Translations under genes and position numbers: made by a program
Part shown: piece after piece, positions 31,710 to 33,961 of the stretch
Layout: every line of letters starts with the position of its first letter
How positions within the stretch are numbered: position 1 is the first letter of the stretch
Notes under the pieces: model-generated
Databases searched by the model: none
What the model saw: only the letters and a program-made list of their open reading frames with translations
What the model was told of the DNA's origin: nothing
Assembly: GCA_021777675.1 (NCBI GenBank)
Contig: JAJYDG010000009.1
Location: forward strand, 1-33,961
Direction: 5' to 3'
DNA length: 33,961 bases
Source: a bacterium
GTDB taxonomy: Bacteria > Patescibacteriota > Minisyncoccia > Moranbacterales > UBA2206

Positions 31710-32061
31710 CAAGCCGGTGGCGCTTCTCGCACGCACGCGAGCGTTGCAACCTTGACAATCCAGAAATTCTAGCGCGAGCGAAAATTTCTGTTCTGGTCAT
31801 GGTCAGTTGCAGGGCGGTTTCCAAAAAGGGAAGGCGAACCGCTAAACCAAAATCGCAATTGTTTGCAGTGAACAGCCGGCGGAGGCACAGCCCGCCTGTT
31901 CCCTTCCTGCGGACATTCCCAAAAAATCCTTTAGCCGGTGGCGCGCTAGCCCCCGAGGATAGAAAGAACCGGTACTGTGCCTTGGAGGGAAGTTTAATCT
32001 GTTCTTCTCTTCCTCGTATGCCCTCGCTTAGGGCCCATTTTCTTAAACTTTATTTTTAGCC
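31710..32061 (+). other. Hairpin-rich region without a supported gene
   Basis: The 86-codon ORF at 31799-32059 has no ribosome-binding site and a low-complexity Arg/Pro-rich product, so it is not called. Perfect stems are CTCGC/GCGAG (31726-31741), CAGAAATT/AATTTCTG (31761-31790), GCGGTT/AACCGC (31814-31842) and GGCGG/CCGCC inside AACA/TGTT (31871-31900). The region looks like a structured RNA segment. Confidence 0.55.
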
Positions 32062-32208
32062 ATGAAAGGAGGTGAAAAGTTTTCACTGGGCAAAAATAAA
32101 GGAGAAAATGGAAAAGATCTCCTCTTCGTTAGGACGGCACGAAGAGTGATCAAAATAGATTGGCTTGGAAAAAACGCAAAAGCTTTCAGGGAGGCTTTGC
32201 GGAACTAA
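32062..32208 (+). CDS. Candidate 48-residue basic small protein
   Basis: An ATG at 32062 opens a 48-codon frame: MKGGEKFSLGKNKGENGKDLLF... with a helical basic end (RTARRVIKIDWLGKNAKAFREALRN). It is too short for the ORF track. There is no Shine-Dalgarno before the ATG itself; instead AAAGGAGGTGA overlaps the first codons, and a second site (AAAGGAG) precedes an out-of-frame 13-codon ORF, MEKISSSLGRHEE, at 32108. The region is probably translated in at least one of these frames; which one is unclear. Confidence 0.4.
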   Translation: MKGGEKFSLGKNKGENGKDLLFVRTARRVIKIDWLGKNAKAFREALRN

Positions 32209-32217
32209 TAGGCTTCC

Positions 32218-32409
32218 GGTGCTGTCCATAAAATCGAGGTGTAGCCGGAGCACCTTTCAATCCTTGAATTGTAGGGAGAAGTGAGTTAGGAGGTTTTCTG
32301 AATTTTTTGTAGGATTCAGAAACCTCCGCCTTCTCTTTCAGATTTAAATATTAACCGGATTCCCGATCAAGTTGGGAATGACATTAATATATTTAGGTTT
32401 GAAATGAGG
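32218..32409 (+). promoter_or_regulatory. Repeated structured leader, copy 2
   Basis: The stem GGTGCT (32218-32223)/AGCACC (32249-32254) is followed by TGTAGGGAGAAG and a compound hairpin. The outer GAGAAG (32276-32281) pairs with CTTCTC (32330-32335). The inner GGAGGTTTTCTGAAT (32289-32303) pairs with ATTCAGAAACCTCC (32314-32327) with one bulge. The tail CTTCTCTTTCAGATTTAA and the block TTTAGGTTTGAAATGAGG (32392-32409) match copy 1. The inner stem is unrelated in sequence to copy 1 but occupies the same place. Confidence 0.65.
32357..32382. repeat. Small GGATTCCCG...GGGAATGAC palindrome
   Basis: ATTCCC (32359-32364) pairs with GGGAAT (32374-32379). It has the look of a dispersed mini-palindrome and lies between the two conserved blocks of leader copy 2, where copy 1 carries the IS5 element. 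Confidence 0.45.
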
Positions 32410-32413
32410 TGGA

Positions 32414-32881
32414 ATGAAAAAAATGATTGAAGAAATCTTCGACTTGCGAAATAGTTCGCAGTTCGAAAAGTTTTTTCAAAATAATCTCGAAAGAGGAAAG
32501 GAGGTGAGATTATTGATGACTGTTAAAGCCCTCTCCGGATATTTGGCCGGAGAGACATGTCAGTTGCTTGATGGCGAAGAAAACGCCATCGAGTTTCTGG
32601 CGAATGTGTTTTTGCTTCATGGCGACGATTGGGCGCTGGATTTTTCTCAGGCCACCCCTGAGGAGGCGCTTGATTGGTCGCTTGCCAACATTGCGTGCAA
32701 GGCGATGTTGGCGGAGCAATTAGGGCGTCCAATGTTTTTTGATGGTCGGGAGTTTACCGACTATGAAAAATTTTTGGACGCAATTTCGTCATCAGACAGG
32801 CTGGTGATGGCTTGTCGGGATGACGAGAAAGGCTTCGGCGTTGAAACGGTGGCGTTTCCAACGCCGGAGCTAAAAAAATAA
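32414..32881 (+). CDS. Hypothetical acidic protein behind leader copy 2, two possible starts
   Basis: From 32414 the protein has 155 residues, with a GAGGTGG Shine-Dalgarno directly upstream. An in-frame ATG at 32516 is preceded by an even stronger site (AAAGGAGGTGAG, 8 bp spacing) and would give 121 residues beginning MTVKALSGYLAGE. The body is acidic and helical (NAIEFLANVFLLHGDDWALDFSQATPEEALDWSLANIACKAMLAEQLG), without a signal peptide. I do not recognise a family. It is the last island gene and is followed by a strong terminator. Confidence 0.65.
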   Translation: MKKMIEEIFDLRNSSQFEKFFQNNLERGKEVRLLMTVKALSGYLAGETCQLLDGEENAIEFLANVFLLHGDDWALDFSQATPEEALDWSLANIACKAMLAEQLGRPMFFDGREFTDYEKFLDAISSSDRLVMACRDDEKGFGVETVAFPTPELKK

Positions 32882-32887
32882 CAAATA

Positions 32888-32918
32888 TTGCCACGCTCCT
32901 TAGGAAAGAGTGTGGCAA
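32888..32918 (+). repeat. Hairpin after the last island gene
   Basis: TTGCCACGCTC (32888-32898) pairs with GAGTGTGGCAA (32908-32918), with one G-T pair. No T run follows on the plus strand, so it probably stabilises the 3' end rather than terminating alone. Confidence 0.6.
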
Positions 32919-32925
32919 AAAACAA

Positions 32926-32961
32926 ACGGACTTTGGAATTGTAGCCAAAGCCCGTTTTTTG
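32926..32961 (+). terminator. Intrinsic terminator closing the island
   Basis: ACGG-a-CTTTGG (32926-32936) pairs with CCAAAG-c-CCGT (32945-32955) and is followed by TTTTTTG. It separates the island from the minus-strand HEPN/MNT pair. Confidence 0.8.
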
Positions 32962-32993
32962 TTTGGGGAAAATTTCAGTGAAAACTTTTTATG

Positions 32994-33416
32994 CTAAAGT
33001 AGTCCCTTGGCTATTTTCAAAAACTCTAGTGCTTTTTTCGTTAGCTTTTGACAATTTATTTTGCTAAAGTCGCCGTAATAATCGGCGGCTTCGCGCAAAT
33101 TCTTTGCTTCCAATAGCGATTCGACTAGAGAAACATTTATTTTTCCAGTTTCGCAAAATAAAGTTCTGATTGCTTCGATCAGACAAAAATGACTTTTCTC
33201 GCGGTATTCTTTGGAATATAAAAGTGCTCTAGCGCAATGAAACATGGAATAGTAGGATTGGACAATGCTCCAGCGATAGTTTTTCTCTTCCAAGTTTTTC
33301 AAAGACATCGCCAGGTCTTCTTGGGCGAGGCGCAATTCTTTCTTGGCTAATTTCGGACCAGGAGAGAATGACTTAATCTTGCCTCTTTCCAGACATTTGT
33401 TAAATTCTTGGGACAT
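32994..33416 (-). CDS. HEPN-domain protein (toxin-like)
   Basis: A 140-residue helical protein. The segment RWSIVQSYYSMFHCARALLYSK is the HEPN signature, and a downstream REAADYYGDFS matches the RxxADY region of this subgroup. HEPN proteins encoded next to MNT nucleotidyltransferases form toxin-antitoxin pairs, in which the HEPN protein cuts RNA unless modified by its partner. The start overlaps the end of the MNT gene by 17 bp, so the two are co-translated. Activity cannot be judged from sequence alone. Confidence 0.85.
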   Translation of the reverse strand: MSQEFNKCLERGKIKSFSPGPKLAKKELRLAQEDLAMSLKNLEEKNYRWSIVQSYYSMFHCARALLYSKEYREKSHFCLIEAIRTLFCETGKINVSLVESLLEAKNLREAADYYGDFSKINCQKLTKKALEFLKIAKGLL

Positions 33417-33756
33417 ATTCGTAGAGCGTTATGCCATTTTTAATTTCGTAATATAGCTCCGGTTCGTTTATTTCCATTTCCGACCACTCACTCTTAGTTT
33501 TGATGATGGCTTTGATTGGCATATCTGGTTTTGATTTGGCAATGATGGATTTTAACTCCTCTTTTTCATTACTCAGAATAAACAAATCAATATCACTGTT
33601 CCAAGTTTGATCGCCACGATTTCCTGAACCGAATAGAATTATTTTCTTAGAAAATTCCTTCAGTTTTGGCAGAAGAGGATTTAATTGTTCCAGCATAGAG
33701 GCTATTTTAAATCTCTTTACTTCGGAATTTTTAAGATTAATTTGATAGAAATTCAT
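33400..33756 (-). CDS. MNT-family nucleotidyltransferase (antitoxin-like)
   Basis: A 118-residue minimal nucleotidyltransferase. The core motif is LFGSGNRGDQTWNSDIDLFIL (about residues 41-61), containing the Gly-Ser turn and the catalytic Asp-x-Asp pair. In HEPN/MNT systems this enzyme adds nucleotides to a Tyr of the HEPN partner, silencing it. It is the first gene of the minus-strand pair. A later ATG at codon 21 is possible but the upstream start covers the whole family region. Confidence 0.85.
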   Translation of the reverse strand: MNFYQINLKNSEVKRFKIASMLEQLNPLLPKLKEFSKKIILFGSGNRGDQTWNSDIDLFILSNEKEELKSIIAKSKPDMPIKAIIKTKSEWSEMEINEPELYYEIKNGITLYEYVPRI

Positions 33757-33791
33757 TCGTCCGCGGACTTTTTTAGAAACAAGTTGTTTTA

Positions 33792-33821
33792 ACGAGCAGC
33801 TATTTTTTTAGCTGTATTCGT
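33792..33821. terminator. Hairpin between the MNT gene and the divergent partial gene
   Basis: CAGCTA (33797-33802) pairs with TAGCTG (33809-33814) around a T6 loop, with ACGA/TCGT outside. It lies between divergent genes, so its role is unclear. Confidence 0.4.
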
Positions 33822-33897
33822 CATAAATTCGGTTGTAACTATTCACCTTTCTCCAAATCTGCTAAAATATCGAAGTAAAACACAAAAACGAAAATAA

Positions 33898-33961
33898 ATG
33901 AGCTATAAAGAAAGATTTCTTCATCTTCGTCTGGAAACTCGAAAACTGCGACAGGATTGCG
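33898..33961 (+). CDS. 5' end of a gene cut by the window edge
   Basis: An ATG at 33898 opens a frame that remains open to the last base (MSYKERFLHLRLETRKLRQDC...). TAAAAT at 33863-33868 could be its -10. Too little is present to assign a family; the basic, helical start would fit a DNA-binding or helical protein. Confidence 0.45.
   Translation, partial: MSYKERFLHLRLETRKLRQDC

Noticed and set aside
31369-31824. 151-codon minus-strand ORF
   Set aside because: It overlaps the VWA gene's conserved MIDAS region on the opposite strand and is a shadow of GC-rich coding sequence.
31799-32059. 86-codon plus-strand ORF in the hairpin region
   Set aside because: It has no ribosome-binding site, its product is low-complexity Arg/Pro/Ser-rich, and it runs through several perfect hairpins, so it is more likely chance in GC-rich sequence.
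26399-32409. Leader copies as attachment sites of an integrated element
   Set aside because: No integrase is encoded between or beside them and the differing but paired inner stems fit RNA better; kept only as an alternative.
1-33961. CRISPR array
   Set aside because: No regularly spaced direct repeats with unique spacers were seen; the repeated elements found are hairpins and IS ends.

Overview
The window looks like a chromosomal segment of a small-genome, AT-rich bacterium, most likely a Candidate Phyla Radiation (Patescibacteria, Moranbacteria/Parcubacteria-like) member. This is inferred from gene content and style: compact same-strand gene runs, few Shine-Dalgarno sequences in the backbone, paired TrmB-type regulators, a DUF5654-like membrane protein, and many secreted proteins of no known family. 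No rRNA or tRNA gene was seen, so the taxonomy is not proven.

Layout. (1) 22-990: a decayed IS30-family insertion sequence on the minus strand. (2) 1022-12074: backbone genes. They comprise an RRM RNA-binding protein with a striking self-pairing leader, a CPHC lipoprotein overlapping a CPVC membrane protein, two overlapping secreted proteins, ddl, a DUF5654-like protein, lgt, a membrane-anchored glucosaminidase-like protein, rnhB, a GT4 glycosyltransferase, and a small OB-like protein whose 3' end is duplicated about 740 bp downstream. (3) 12084-23720: ileS behind a T-box riboswitch (probable AUU specifier), a DEDDh exonuclease, uvrA, a nucleotidyltransferase-like protein and two large unknown proteins. 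(4) 23695-25378, minus strand: two adjacent TrmB-like regulators behind a good promoter and a 9-bp inverted repeat. (5) 25484-32961: an accessory island. (6) 32994-33756, minus strand: a HEPN/MNT toxin-antitoxin pair, followed by the start of a plus-strand gene cut by the window edge.

The island is the most unusual part. Several of its genes are clearly more GC-rich than the backbone and carry strong AGGAGG ribosome-binding sites. It has a consensus promoter followed by about 440 nt of apparently noncoding RNA, a two-helix membrane protein whose start lies inside a 17-bp hairpin, a divergent sigma-70-like protein, a small basic protein of unknown family, a RavA/MoxR-like AAA+ ATPase and a VWA-domain partner, plus very short ORFs with near-perfect Shine-Dalgarno sequences. 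The intergenic spaces are packed with hairpins. Two of these form a repeated leader (26399-27410 and 32218-32409) with conserved flanks and an inner stem that differs in sequence but keeps its pairing, which suggests a structured regulatory RNA. One copy is split by a near-perfect IS5-family element and the other by a small palindromic repeat, at almost the same place. The AAA+/VWA pair suggests a chaperone-like or conflict (defence) module; this is inference from family and context only.
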